IMG/VR virus record: IMGVR_UViG_3300046812_000821
Coordinates: 1-21,834 of that record
Strand: one strand, 5' to 3'
Source: a virus
DNA: 21,834 nucleotides
Within the stretch, counting starts at the first letter, position 1. Every line of letters starts with the position of its first letter. Shown here in pieces: positions 1 through 8,107 of this stretch. The notes under the pieces were generated by a model. The model had not been told where the DNA came from, did not search any database, and was given only the letters and a program-made list of their open reading frames with translations. A program made the translations under genes and the position numbers.

Positions 1-3
1 ATG

Positions 4-29
4 AAAAACCCCACCAAAATGATGGGGTT
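4..29 (-). terminator. Rho-independent terminator after the endolysin gene
   Basis: On the minus strand AACCCCA, a 9-nt loop and TGGGGTT form a perfect 7-bp stem followed by a run of five T. It lies about 125 bp downstream of the endolysin stop and faces the right way to end the long minus-strand transcript. The sequence supports it directly; its use in the cell is inferred. Confidence 0.75.
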
Positions 30-43
30 CGTCAGCAATCTGA

Positions 44-148
44 GCGGCCATTCATGGCCGCGTAAAGGCATCTTTATGGATTGGGCTTCAGCCCCTGGTC
101 TCTTTGGGTTTATGAAAAGCTAACGGCTAATGGCTAAGGGCTAACAGC
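44..148. repeat. Dispersed short repeats and hairpins between endolysin and terminator
   Basis: Three elements are packed here: a perfect 8-bp palindromic stem GCGGCCAT/ATGGCCGC (44-61), the small hairpin GGGCTTCAGCCC (83-94), and four imperfect copies of a GGCTAA-like unit (118-148). A related GGGCTGAAGCCC hairpin occurs at 16198-16209 and a GCTAATTGCTAATGGCT variant near 9609-9625. No coding region is visible. They look like genome-wide intergenic repeats rather than phage signals. Confidence 0.6.
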
Positions 149-154
149 TCCTCA

Positions 155-649
155 TCACGCTTCCGCCCGCTTCATCCATCCCGCCAGGTTCACAGCCTGT
201 GCTGGATTCACTGCCGCCACATGCCGGTAATGCGCCACGCTCAGCTCGCACAGCGCCTGGTAATAGCCAATGGGATCAGCGCCATTGATGGCCGCCAGCG
301 TCCTCGTCCCAATCACTCCGTCTTCAACCACGCGTGCCGCTCGCTGCGCATAGACCGCGGCCTGCCGCACTCCCATGTTCACGCCCATATCGAAGAGCTT
401 GTTGGCTACGTTCTGGTTCTCCACCTCGGCCAGGCGCATGCGGTCCCAGTATTCGCGTTGTTCGATCTTCTCCGCTTCGGCCAGCGCGTCTTCCGCCGGC
501 CCGGTAAAAAACTCTTCCGGCAGATCAGGATGGAACTTTTCCGCAATGCCAAAGCGCGTCCGTCCGCCGACATCCACAGTCACCTTACCGGAGCGTGTTG
601 AGTCTTCATGTTGCAGCGTAAGTAAAAATGCCGTTTTGAAATCGGCCAT
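155..649 (-). CDS. GH108-type peptidoglycan hydrolase (phage endolysin)
   Basis: Predicted lysozyme-like N-acetylmuramidase of 164 aa that would cut the cell wall at the end of the lytic cycle. The N-terminal glycosyl hydrolase 108 region shows the likely catalytic Glu15 in QHEDS, an Asp near residue 26 and the GGRTRFGI block at 28-35. The C-terminal half (about 91-122, NMGVRQA to TLAAIN) matches a family-type peptidoglycan-binding domain. The usual EGGY-like motif is replaced by EDST, a mild deviation. I chose the ATG at 649 because GGAG lies about 8 nt upstream; the longer reading from 688 lacks a ribosome site. It has no signal peptide, so release would need a holin or another membrane protein. 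It follows the HNH gene closely and ends the minus-strand run before a terminator. Confidence 0.85.
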   Translation of the reverse strand: MADFKTAFLLTLQHEDSTRSGKVTVDVGGRTRFGIAEKFHPDLPEEFFTGPAEDALAEAEKIEQREYWDRMRLAEVENQNVANKLFDMGVNMGVRQAAVYAQRAARVVEDGVIGTRTLAAINGADPIGYYQALCELSVAHYRHVAAVNPAQAVNLAGWMKRAEA

Positions 650-700
650 GGCTTCTTCTCCAAGAATTGAAATTGGTGGTTCGGTCATCAGGAACGGTGA

Positions 701-1249
701 TCAAAGCTCGTCTTCAGGGACCGTGATAGAGCTAACGAATTCCTGCTTTGGCTGATCGACAGCGTCGCTTTGAATTACCGCCGTAGCCAGCTTGACGTGG
801 CGCCAGCTCGTGCCTCTGGCAATACAGCCGATGGTCGAGTGCGTCACGCCATATTCGCGTGCTATGTCACTCACCCGCATGAAGCCTTCGGCCAGCATGG
901 TCTTGATCCTTCTTACCTGCTCGGTCGTCAGTTTGGCGCTCCTATTTTTTTCACCGTGCTGGCCCCTGCCTTTCTCCATCATGTCTCTTACGTTGTCCAT
1001 CATCGTTCCCAGAAACAAATGATCAGGATTCACACAGGCCCGAACGTCGCACTTGTGGCAGACCACCAGTCCGGGCGCAATCTCGCCACGAAAGAACTTC
1101 CACGCCAGCCGATGCGCTAGATACAGCTTTCGCTCAAAGCGCACCAGGCCGTAGCCATCGGCACGCAGTTGCCCGCGCCACAACCAGCATCCGGTTCCCG
1201 GCTCGGGACACACCTTGGCCAGAAATCTTTCTCTTGGAGTAAGTTTCAT
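701..1249 (-). CDS. HNH endonuclease with C-terminal helix-turn-helix
   Basis: A 182-aa protein with an HNH_3-type nuclease core: AHRLAWKFF at about 46-53, then CHKC (64-67), C72 and NPDHL (74-78), the typical metal- and DNA-binding arrangement of homing-type or phage HNH nucleases. Residues about 107-151 (KLTTEQVRRIK to GTSWRHV) form a predicted helix-turn-helix like those that give site binding in intron-encoded nucleases. The ATG at 1249 has AGGTG about 8 nt upstream. Single HNH genes are common in phage late regions, either as packaging partners or as selfish homing genes. Because it sits beside the endolysin and not the terminase, a homing role seems more likely, but this is inference. 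No split gene or intron is seen nearby. Confidence 0.85.
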   Translation of the reverse strand: MKLTPRERFLAKVCPEPGTGCWLWRGQLRADGYGLVRFERKLYLAHRLAWKFFRGEIAPGLVVCHKCDVRACVNPDHLFLGTMMDNVRDMMEKGRGQHGEKNRSAKLTTEQVRRIKTMLAEGFMRVSDIAREYGVTHSTIGCIARGTSWRHVKLATAVIQSDAVDQPKQEFVSSITVPEDEL

Positions 1250-1264
1250 TGGGGTTCACCTGAA

Positions 1265-1344
1265 GGCCGCGAATTGCGCGACTGAACACGATCAGAACTT
1301 GAAAAAATGATTCGTATTCGCGCTCTTCGCGTTGATTCGCGGCC
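1265..1344. repeat. 80-bp element bounded by perfect 10-bp inverted repeats
   Basis: GGCCGCGAAT at 1265-1274 is the exact inverse of ATTCGCGGCC at 1335-1344. Between them lies a degenerate run of ATTCG and CGCG units. It fills almost exactly the gap between the HNH gene start and the next small gene. No target-site duplication is clear. It resembles a non-autonomous dispersed palindromic repeat. Confidence 0.65.
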
Positions 1345-1347
1345 GCA

Positions 1348-1512
1348 TTAAACACTGGTCGCATGCTTACCATTCGCGCTGATGCCCTTGCGCTCGGCAA
1401 AGTCTGTCCACATGAGCTTGTGCTGGTACACAATGATCGACATCTTGCGATAAATCCCCAGCAGCACCAGCAGGTTCGCTGCGGTAACAAAATCAGTAAA
1501 GTGAATTTGCAT
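1348..1512 (-). CDS. Small membrane protein of 54 aa, possible lysis or moron protein
   Basis: The reading frame starts at an ATG at 1512 with AGAGGGA just upstream and encodes 54 aa ending in TSV. It begins MQIHFTDFVTAANLLVLLG and has one probable membrane-spanning stretch (about residues 11-32, broken by one Arg-Lys pair), followed by a charged tail. It is upstream of the HNH and endolysin genes on the same strand, where a holin or spanin could be expected. I do not recognise the family: a one-segment holin is possible, but the helix is only moderately hydrophobic. The ribosome site and correct orientation are the main evidence that it is real. Confidence 0.55.
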   Translation of the reverse strand: MQIHFTDFVTAANLLVLLGIYRKMSIIVYQHKLMWTDFAERKGISANGKHATSV

Positions 1513-1601
1513 GGGTTCCCTCTTTGGAAGAAATGTTCACTCAAAACAAAAATCCGGCGGGCACATATGAAACAGGAGACGCGCTCCGCTAAAATCCAGA
1601 C

Positions 1602-2375
1602 GTGCATCAGGGCGCATCCCACAAATATCGTTTGCTGTTCAAGCTGCTTTTCAGCCGTCCATCCGAGTTTTTTGACCGGGTCAAGACCGCCGCTGAAGGA
1701 ATCGTCTCACCGCCGCAATCCGCCGCCGGAGCCAAAGGGCTTGATCTTGCGGCAATGCTCGATCTGAGCTCGAAATACCTGGGCACAGATCTGAGCCGAT
1801 TCCTGCATGATCCGGACGCCGTGGCTATCCGCGAGCACATCGCTTCTGAGCGGGCGCTTCTGGACCGGCCAGCCTCGGCCGCCATGCATGACGCCGATGC
1901 GGGCCTCCCAGATTTTTGCTATGTCATTTGCCGCGCCTTACGGCCGCGCGTTGTGGTGGAAACCGGGGTTGGCAGCGGCGTGACCACTTCTTTTATTCTC
2001 CAGGCCATGGCCGCCAACGATGAAGGGCGTCTCTGGAGCATTGACCTGCCGCCCATCGGCGCGGAACAGTTTGCCGGCAGCTTTGTTCCGCAGCCACTGC
2101 GCAGCCGCTGGACCCTGCGCCGTGGCCGTTCACGCGACCTGCTGCCACAACTCTTGAACGATCTGCCTGCCCCTGACGTGTTTCTGTATGACAGCCTGCA
2201 CACCACCAGAAACATGACTTTCGAATTTCAAGCCGCATGGCAAAAGATGAACCCCGGCGGAGTTCTTCTCTCCGATGACATCCATATGAGCAAGGCCTTT
2301 GCGCGCTTCATCACCGGCAAACAAGTCGGCCTGTCTCTGGTAGGCAACCGCTTCGGAGTGGCGTTCAAACGCTGA
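1602..2375 (+). CDS. Class I SAM-dependent methyltransferase (Methyltransf_24 type)
   Basis: A 257-aa protein with a Rossmann methyltransferase fold in its second half: motif I VVETGVGSGVTT at about 118-129, the acidic loop WSIDLP at 145-150, VFLYDSLH at 193-200 and LLSDDIH at 223-229. This pattern fits the Methyltransf_24 group, members of which often modify sugars or small metabolites. The first 100 residues are helical and unassigned. The start is a GTG at 1602 just after an in-frame stop at 1590 and has no clear ribosome site, so the true start is uncertain. It runs against the surrounding phage genes, as cargo genes often do. The substrate cannot be read from the sequence. Confidence 0.8.
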   Translation: MHQGASHKYRLLFKLLFSRPSEFFDRVKTAAEGIVSPPQSAAGAKGLDLAAMLDLSSKYLGTDLSRFLHDPDAVAIREHIASERALLDRPASAAMHDADAGLPDFCYVICRALRPRVVVETGVGSGVTTSFILQAMAANDEGRLWSIDLPPIGAEQFAGSFVPQPLRSRWTLRRGRSRDLLPQLLNDLPAPDVFLYDSLHTTRNMTFEFQAAWQKMNPGGVLLSDDIHMSKAFARFITGKQVGLSLVGNRFGVAFKR

Positions 2376-2439
2376 CGGACCGTGTCGGGGAATCTTCTAA
2401 AACCCAATCATTTTTGTTGGAGGCCATCGAAGGATTACA

Positions 2440-2625
2440 ATGTTGCTTATGATCTGGCAGTGGGTATTAGGCGCGATTGTAGCCCTTGTTTTGTGTGGAG
2501 CGCTTTGGGCCGTTGGCTCATTCATATATTTGAAACTTCACTATCGGAAGATGTCCGAGAAGGAGCGCAGTTTGTTTGCCGATCTGGACAAGGAACAGCG
2601 GACACCGCGATCAGACTCTTTGTAA
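2440..2625 (+). CDS. Small single-span membrane protein, 61 aa
   Basis: The ATG at 2440 has AAGGA about 6-7 nt upstream. The protein has one strong hydrophobic segment (about residues 4-32, rich in Leu, Val, Ala and Trp) followed by a basic-acidic cytoplasmic-type tail. It follows the plus-strand methyltransferase by 64 bp and may share its transcript. Its last third overlaps the 3' end of the opposing methyltransferase gene by about 100 bp. No family is recognised. Confidence 0.55.
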   Translation: MLLMIWQWVLGAIVALVLCGALWAVGSFIYLKLHYRKMSEKERSLFADLDKEQRTPRSDSL

Positions 2626-3211
2626 TTCCACAAAACTTTTCCTCGATTATCTCAACACCCGGAAACAGCTCTTGCAGGTCACGCTTGCTCAGTAGCCGCA
2701 TGTTAGCGAAGTCTTCCATATCTCCTGAGTCCGATTTAAAGACCAAGAATCGGGGCGAGAAGCGAATAAGTTTTTTGAAAATCCTCTGAGGCAGCCAGTG
2801 CGCGAACGGCATTAGCGTATGCGTGTCGAAGGGGAACCATTTATTCGGCGTTTGGACGAAGATGCTGCGCCCGCAACGCATGCACTCTTTGGCGAACTGC
2901 TGTTGCCGCTCAAATCCACCTACGTGCTCAATCACAGAGTTGCTGAAGACGATATCGAAGCTGCCCGTCTCAAAATTGGTAGCGCATCCATTGCCGACAA
3001 CGTAAACAGCCCACGGCGCTTTATTTGGGTGGTCGTACACGTCGAGGATGGTGATTTGCGGGCGATCTCGTACCATGGTCCAGTTGAAAGCGCCGCCTCC
3101 CATATCCAACACCGTAGTTCTTTGGTCGATGGCAAACCGATCAGCAAACAAGGCCATGCGACCTTTACGGAAGTACTGAAGAATCGGCCGATAGAAGGCG
3201 TGAACGTTCAC
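2522..3211 (-). CDS. Class I SAM-dependent methyltransferase (Methyltransf_11 type), glycan-associated style
   Basis: A 229-aa protein with motif I VLDMGGGAFNW (34-44), the acidic residue in ILDVYD (55-60) and the post-motif FDIVFSNSVIEHV (85-97). The segment TPNKWFPFDTHTL (121-133) followed by FAHWLP resembles methyltransferases found in O-antigen and other surface-polysaccharide clusters. It starts with GTG at 3211 and lies only 19 bp below the fibre-like gene, so it is probably co-transcribed with the tail genes. The last ~25 residues (after about 205) look unconserved and overlap a plus-strand gene, so the stop may have drifted. A role in changing host surface glycans after lysogeny is possible but is inference. 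Confidence 0.8.
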   Translation of the reverse strand: MNVHAFYRPILQYFRKGRMALFADRFAIDQRTTVLDMGGGAFNWTMVRDRPQITILDVYDHPNKAPWAVYVVGNGCATNFETGSFDIVFSNSVIEHVGGFERQQQFAKECMRCGRSIFVQTPNKWFPFDTHTLMPFAHWLPQRIFKKLIRFSPRFLVFKSDSGDMEDFANMRLLSKRDLQELFPGVEIIEEKFCGITKSLIAVSAVPCPDRQTNCAPSRTSSDSEVSNI

Positions 3212-3230
3212 AGGCCACCATCTTACCGCA

Positions 3231-4868
3231 TTACTTTCCGACGCAAATAAAATTCAATGTGTAAGTGGTTCCTGCAACTGGTAGAGCATTCAAGAAGAAT
3301 GAAACGTTTGTCGCAGTCGGAGTGTTTGCGATCATTATGCCCTGCGGAGAGAAGCCGTCTCCCCTCACCGCAAGACACAGAGGCGCGGTCGTCCACGTAC
3401 CATCATGAAACGTCAGAGTAAGACCGGCATTTACAGCTTGCCCGGTTCCATTCGATGTGATGCTGATCTGCCCGATAACATCATTCCCAGCCACCGATGC
3501 CACGCTTGCGGTCGACCCCCAGCCAGCGCCCAAACCACCAACGTCCCCAACCACTAAAGACGATCCTTGATTGGCCTTAATGCGCTTCACGTTTGTGTTG
3601 CCGCTAATTGTCGGATCGGACATCGCCGGAGAAGTGATCGACATCCCCGTTTCTGTTCCAGTAAAAGCAGGGCTGGCAAGCGTCTTGGCGCTTAGCGTCT
3701 GGGTTGCGGTGGTTGTGACCGTATTCGCTGGAACGCTCGCCCCGCAACTGAAAGTATCCGTGCTTTGCGTGTAATTGATGTGATTGCCGGTCGTATCGGT
3801 GCAGTCTGGAACTACTTTGTACGTCTCAGTGTTTGCTGCCGTGGTCACAGGAACGCTATGGGTTGACGGCCCAGAGGGATAACTTACGCCATTCACCTTG
3901 GCCACCGTGGTAGTGGTGGATGTGGCCGCACTGATAACGTCGCCCGTGAGCGCCGGCATCATGTCCGGAAAAGCTGTAGTGGCAGAGTCAAAGCTGTACT
4001 GTTGCGAGGCACAGGCATTGGCGGCAATCGGCAAAGCACTCCATTGATTCAAGCCTGCTGGATTCGCGAACGTCCGGCCGCCGGTGGCATCCTGGCAGAT
4101 CTCAAAGGTCACAAGCTGTCCCGCCTGGCAATTGGCCAGAGATGAACTAGTGACGTTGCCGGTGAGCGTAAGCTTTTGCACGCTGCCCAGAGAGCAATCG
4201 AATGTGGGAGTGGCCGAGAACGTAACCGTGTTTATCGTTCCCGGGCGGCAGTCAGTCCGGAACGTTCCCGCGTTATCAGAACAGGTGATGCCGGAAAAGA
4301 AGTTCACGCCGGTGCGCTGTGTCTGTCCCACACCTGAGCTGAAGATCTGCTGCAGGATGGAGCTGGGGATATTCGATCCTGTCACCGTCCCGGTGAACGT
4401 GGCATTGCCGTTGCCGCTTAGGTTGCCGCTTACCGTGGTCCCGCTCAGTGGAGCGCCTTGCGCAAGATTGGTGGGAGCGTAGTTATCGAAGTTGAACGTG
4501 GCGCCGGTGAAGCTTACAAGCGTATAGCGCAACACTTCCTGCCCGGTGGAAGAATCTTTTACCATCACACGGTAGTAGATTCCGCTGGGCGACGTGGCGG
4601 AAGGATTGGGAACGGTGAAAGCTGTGACCACGCCCGCGGCATCGGGTGAGCAATAGCCGCGCTTGAGCGCCTGGCCGCCGCCGCCGATGGAAACCGATAT
4701 TGGGTTGTCGCTCTGGTCAGTGATGAGAAAGCACAACTGGCCAATTGCCAGCTTGGTTCCGTTGATATCGGTAATGTTGGCCCCTGAGACCGTGGTGAGG
4801 TTCTGAGAAAACCCTGAACCGCAGAGGACGCAGAGAGTCGCAGAGAAAAGAAAAAACTTTTTCAACAT
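3231..4868 (-). CDS. Fibre-like beta-rich tail protein with an N-terminal signal peptide
   Basis: A 545-aa protein low in charge and rich in Thr, Ser, Gly and Asn, with repeating short beta-strand patterns such as GTTVSGNLSGNGNATFTG, typical of tail fibres or receptor-binding proteins. It follows the 1052-aa tail protein and is the last structural gene, the normal place for a host-recognition protein. I start it at the ATG at 4868, with GGAG about 8 nt upstream. The first ~22 residues (MLKKFFLFSATLCVLCG and a SGFSQ end) form a good Sec signal peptide, which is unusual for a phage tail protein assembled in the cytoplasm. The DNA coding this part matches a dispersed repeat type. Several Cys are present, fitting an exported, disulfide-bonded protein. 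It may be a secreted adhesin rather than a virion part. Confidence 0.65.
   Translation of the reverse strand: MLKKFFLFSATLCVLCGSGFSQNLTTVSGANITDINGTKLAIGQLCFLITDQSDNPISVSIGGGGQALKRGYCSPDAAGVVTAFTVPNPSATSPSGIYYRVMVKDSSTGQEVLRYTLVSFTGATFNFDNYAPTNLAQGAPLSGTTVSGNLSGNGNATFTGTVTGSNIPSSILQQIFSSGVGQTQRTGVNFFSGITCSDNAGTFRTDCRPGTINTVTFSATPTFDCSLGSVQKLTLTGNVTSSSLANCQAGQLVTFEICQDATGGRTFANPAGLNQWSALPIAANACASQQYSFDSATTAFPDMMPALTGDVISAATSTTTTVAKVNGVSYPSGPSTHSVPVTTAANTETYKVVPDCTDTTGNHINYTQSTDTFSCGASVPANTVTTTATQTLSAKTLASPAFTGTETGMSITSPAMSDPTISGNTNVKRIKANQGSSLVVGDVGGLGAGWGSTASVASVAGNDVIGQISITSNGTGQAVNAGLTLTFHDGTWTTAPLCLAVRGDGFSPQGIMIANTPTATNVSFFLNALPVAGTTYTLNFICVGK
4817..4848 (-). repeat. Dispersed CTCTGCGTCCTCTGCGGTT-type repeat used as coding sequence
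   Basis: On the minus strand TTTCTCTGCG is followed by CTCTGCGTCCTCTGCGGTT, a common style of intergenic bacterial repeat built from degenerate CTCTGCG units. Here it is read in frame and codes residues SATLCVLCGSGF of the fibre-protein signal peptide. Related sequence with CGCAAAGG units lies at 14683-14765. Confidence 0.5.
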
Positions 4869-4923
4869 TGAAAAATCTCCAGAATATTTTTGGAATAATT
4901 TGCGCAGATTTTTACAGGCTGTT

Positions 4924-7900
4924 TTAGTTGCGTGGCAGCGGCCTGCCCGGAGCGCCAGAACCGCCAGAACCGCTTGAGCCCTGTCCGCCGGTATCGCCGC
5001 CTGTGCCGGATGCATTGCAGGTTGGCTGGATTGAGCCAACGCGCATTTGACCGCGATATACCGCTTGAACGTAATTGTTGTAATTGGCCCATACGCGATG
5101 CGTGGCTGCGTTGAAGTCGTAGCTGATCCAATAGAAAGTACTGATCTGGATGGCCCCGCCGCCCGGATCATCCGTCAAGGTAAGCGTTTGCGCTGGAATG
5201 GTGCGAGTCGCGCCCTGATCTTTCATCTTCCATGCGGTATAAGAATTTCCTACGCCGCCCGGTCCATAAACTCTGATGTTGTCCGCTGTGCCGGAGATGA
5301 AAGCTGAATCGATGGTGGCATTGTTTGCCGGAGTTTCATCATGGTTCCCAAAAATACCGTTGAATGCGAAGCTGAATGGCGCGGCGTTGGCCAGCGATTG
5401 CTCCATCAATCCCATGCGGTTGAAGCTGGTGAATTTGAAATAAATGGTGGTTCCCACCAGAGTGGGATCGGCTTCCCAGACAAACACGCCGTTATCGAGC
5501 CGAAGAAAAACGGACCCTGCATTGTGCGTTGCGATAGGCGATCCGAAAACGCCGCGCCGCAGCCGCGCTGCTACCACGGCCGTCCCGCCGGATGTATAAG
5601 CGCCGTTGCCGGTGCTGCCGTTCAGGTTGAAATTATTAGCGTCGACAACCGTGATCACCCATGTTCCATTTGCCGCCGTGTTACCGCCGACGCCGGCAAT
5701 TACCACGGTCTCGCCGGTGTTGAATCCGTGATTTGCCACGGTGATCTTAATTGGGCTGGCATTGCTAGCCGCGGTGATTGCCGCCGGCGAACCGTGAGCG
5801 CCGAGATCGTAGTGATAAGGCCCGGTAAGCGTGGCGTCTTCATAACTGATGAGTTCGCCATCCACATAACAGAGCGTGCGGAAATTATCACAATCCGCTT
5901 GCGTGCCGGAATTCAGTATCCCGGTGGATTGCGTGAGATCAACCGCGAGTGTATGCGTGGTGTCAGGATCAGCCGAGCTGACAAGCTGCGCAGAGAGCAC
6001 GCCCATACGCGAAGGCCCGTACATCTTGCCAAGCTGCACGTAATTGCTGTTGTCCGGCGATATCCAGACGGAAGCGCCACCCCAATCCTGGTTCACTGCC
6101 ACGCCGCCGGATGTGTAAGTCCCAGAACCAATCGAGCCGTTCAGCGTGAAATTATTCGGATCGACCACGGTAACAGTCCATGTGCCGTTCGCCGCAGTGA
6201 TTCCGCCAACTCCGGAGATGGTAGTTTTCTGTCCTGTCTTATAGCCGTGATTTACGGCCGTAATCTGGATCGGCGAAGGCGACAGAGGCGGCGGCGCAGG
6301 GTAGGTTACGCCGGTGATCGCGACCGTAGGACCGCAGACACCAAGCCACACTTCATAATTGCCAGTGAGCGATAGCCGATCATTCGCTTCAAAAATTATC
6401 GGCGTGCTTACCGCGCCGGGATCTGAATTGGCTTGCGTAATGAATCCTGAGCCCACCTGGTGGGGATAAAGCGTCGGCGCTGCTGTTCCCCAGGGAAAAT
6501 CTTCACAATCAACTTCCAGTTTGCCGCTGTCATCTTCACGCATGGCCGTGATGCGTACCGGCTTTTTGTTATAGCCAAGCTCTGGAATCGTCAAAGTAAC
6601 AAGGTCCATCGGTTCCAAAAGGTTGAATTGCCAGCCCAGAGAAAACGTGTAGGTTGCCCGGATTTCAACATTACGCTTGCGGATCAGGTTCGCGGCAAAC
6701 TTGGCTACCGTGGTGCTGGTAATGGAATGTGCCTGGACTGGCGATGCCTTGCGCAAACCGTAAAGCGCGATCATGACATCGTCTTTGTCCTCGGCCACGT
6801 CTGGGTTGTAATCATTGGCGCGATTGGCGAATTCAATGGAGACGGAATTCATTACGTCCGCCACCGATGGCCGCTTGATCACCACCGCCGTTAAGAGATC
6901 ACTGGTGGTAAGGTCGTAAATAGGCGATGTGTTTGGAATGAATGTTGCCCCGTTGCCTACCTGAGTGGTATCGCCATAGGGGACGATCTTTAGAACGCCT
7001 TCACTCCACACCGCTGCGGCATTCGTGACATCAAGGATTTCCTGAATCCATGCGCTGGCGTCTTTTTGCGCATCGAGCACAGGAGAAAGAAATAGTCCAT
7101 TCGCGGTGCAGAAATTTTTGTATTGAGTGAGATCACCCGGAGCAACTACGCCGGCCAATCCATAAAACTGATTGCCTAGCAGATCAGCAATGATGGCTGA
7201 AGGTTCTGCATCCGCAATTCCGGCGCCGAACGTGATGCCGCTCAAAACTTCAAAGCTGAGATTGGGCAGCGTTCCTGATTCGCCCAGATCCATAGCAGAC
7301 GCGGCGACGTAAGCCAATCCGTTATAGCCAAGGTCTTGCCCCGGATGTGCCGATGTCAAATAGCTCCAAGGCGTTTGCGGCCGAGTTCCAAGAAACAGCG
7401 TAAGACTTAATTTCTGCTGCGGCTGGCCATTTGAGTTGGAATCAGGAACAGAGTACACGTAGGTGATAGTCATCACCTTGCCGGCATCGGCCGCCGAGAA
7501 ATTGAACATTGCGCCGGATTGTGTAAACTGCCCTGCACCTGGAGAACTGACAACTTGTGTTAAAGGCGTTTGCTGCGTGCCAGAGAAAGACACTGAGCCA
7601 TCGGAACCAAAATCGCTCTGGCTGAAACTGAAAGCGTCCGCGCGGCTTACGCCCCTGTGAGAGTGATATATTCCGCTGCCCGGAGGAGTAACGGTAATGT
7701 TTCCTCCGCCTCCGGGAACCGTGAAAGGAACAGTTGCGGTGATGAGCGTCAGCTTTCCTTTTGTGTCCCAGACATTGTGAATGTTTTGGATCGGCCCTTG
7801 GCACAGCGCCATCGCTACTGCAGTTTGATACGTGTAAGTAGTGTTGCTAATGGCGTTGCCTCCGCCTGAACCCAGCCCCTTGCCGCCAACCTTTGTTGTC

Positions 7901-8082
7901 GAAGTATGCGGAATTGCCTGAAAGTCACCTGCCCAGATCAACCGTGCCGCAATGCGGTTCTGTCCGTAGAGGATCGGAATCACTTGCCCATACGAACTGG
8001 TTTGCACGCGCAATGCGGAGAGCAGATTCGGTTTTGCCGCGAGTGCATTCTTCCCACCGCCTTTTCCGCCCATCAAAGCCAT
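4924..8082 (-). CDS. Large tail-tip protein, Gp15/J-like (putative phage tail protein)
   Basis: A 1052-aa protein. Residues about 1-115 (QVIPILYGQNRIAARLIWAGDF, TYTYQTAVAMALCQGPI) are typical of central tail-tip or host-specificity proteins of siphophages and of the gene-transfer-agent 'megatron'. It would cap the tail and mediate contact with the cell. Two copies of a ~62-residue beta domain occur at about 603-662 and 775-836, each with the core NHGxxTGxxxxIxGVGG, AANGTWxxTVVDxNNFxLNGS and YTSGG. These resemble E1_FCCH-type inserts often seen in phage tail proteins. The end is a Gly/Ser-rich tail. GAGGA lies about 8 nt before the ATG, and the gene follows NlpC/P60 by 25 bp, the canonical order. 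Confidence 0.88.
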   Translation of the reverse strand: MALMGGKGGGKNALAAKPNLLSALRVQTSSYGQVIPILYGQNRIAARLIWAGDFQAIPHTSTTKVGGKGLGSGGGNAISNTTYTYQTAVAMALCQGPIQNIHNVWDTKGKLTLITATVPFTVPGGGGNITVTPPGSGIYHSHRGVSRADAFSFSQSDFGSDGSVSFSGTQQTPLTQVVSSPGAGQFTQSGAMFNFSAADAGKVMTITYVYSVPDSNSNGQPQQKLSLTLFLGTRPQTPWSYLTSAHPGQDLGYNGLAYVAASAMDLGESGTLPNLSFEVLSGITFGAGIADAEPSAIIADLLGNQFYGLAGVVAPGDLTQYKNFCTANGLFLSPVLDAQKDASAWIQEILDVTNAAAVWSEGVLKIVPYGDTTQVGNGATFIPNTSPIYDLTTSDLLTAVVIKRPSVADVMNSVSIEFANRANDYNPDVAEDKDDVMIALYGLRKASPVQAHSITSTTVAKFAANLIRKRNVEIRATYTFSLGWQFNLLEPMDLVTLTIPELGYNKKPVRITAMREDDSGKLEVDCEDFPWGTAAPTLYPHQVGSGFITQANSDPGAVSTPIIFEANDRLSLTGNYEVWLGVCGPTVAITGVTYPAPPPLSPSPIQITAVNHGYKTGQKTTISGVGGITAANGTWTVTVVDPNNFTLNGSIGSGTYTSGGVAVNQDWGGASVWISPDNSNYVQLGKMYGPSRMGVLSAQLVSSADPDTTHTLAVDLTQSTGILNSGTQADCDNFRTLCYVDGELISYEDATLTGPYHYDLGAHGSPAAITAASNASPIKITVANHGFNTGETVVIAGVGGNTAANGTWVITVVDANNFNLNGSTGNGAYTSGGTAVVAARLRRGVFGSPIATHNAGSVFLRLDNGVFVWEADPTLVGTTIYFKFTSFNRMGLMEQSLANAAPFSFAFNGIFGNHDETPANNATIDSAFISGTADNIRVYGPGGVGNSYTAWKMKDQGATRTIPAQTLTLTDDPGGGAIQISTFYWISYDFNAATHRVWANYNNYVQAVYRGQMRVGSIQPTCNASGTGGDTGGQGSSGSGGSGAPGRPLPRN
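5574..5757 (-). repeat. Second copy of the internal FCCH-like domain repeat
   Basis: This stretch codes the second ~62-aa beta domain of the large tail protein and is clearly similar at protein and DNA level to 6097-6276 (shared AANGTW, VTVVD, NNF, LNGS, YTSGG blocks). It is an internal duplication or an exchangeable domain cassette. Confidence 0.7.
6097..6276 (-). repeat. First copy of the internal FCCH-like domain repeat
   Basis: Codes the first ~62-aa beta domain, at about residues 603-662 of the large tail protein. Its partner is at 5574-5757. The two copies are separated by about 110 residues of unrelated sequence. Confidence 0.7.
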
Positions 8083-8107
8083 ACTCGATCCTCGCCTTTT
8101 CTGGTGT

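Noticed and set aside
1134-1622. 162-codon minus-strand frame across the HNH start region
   Set aside because: It overlaps the HNH gene and the 80-bp repeat in another frame; a small frame at 1348-1512 with its own ribosome site explains the region better.
4869-5171. 101-codon N-terminal extension of the fibre-like protein
   Set aside because: It overlaps the end of the tail-tip gene and lacks a ribosome site; the ATG at 4868 has GGAG and starts a signal peptide.
5341-6375. 344-codon open frame on the plus strand
   Set aside because: It is wholly antisense to the 1052-aa tail protein, has Arg/Cys/His-rich composition and no ribosome site; the tail protein has clear domains.
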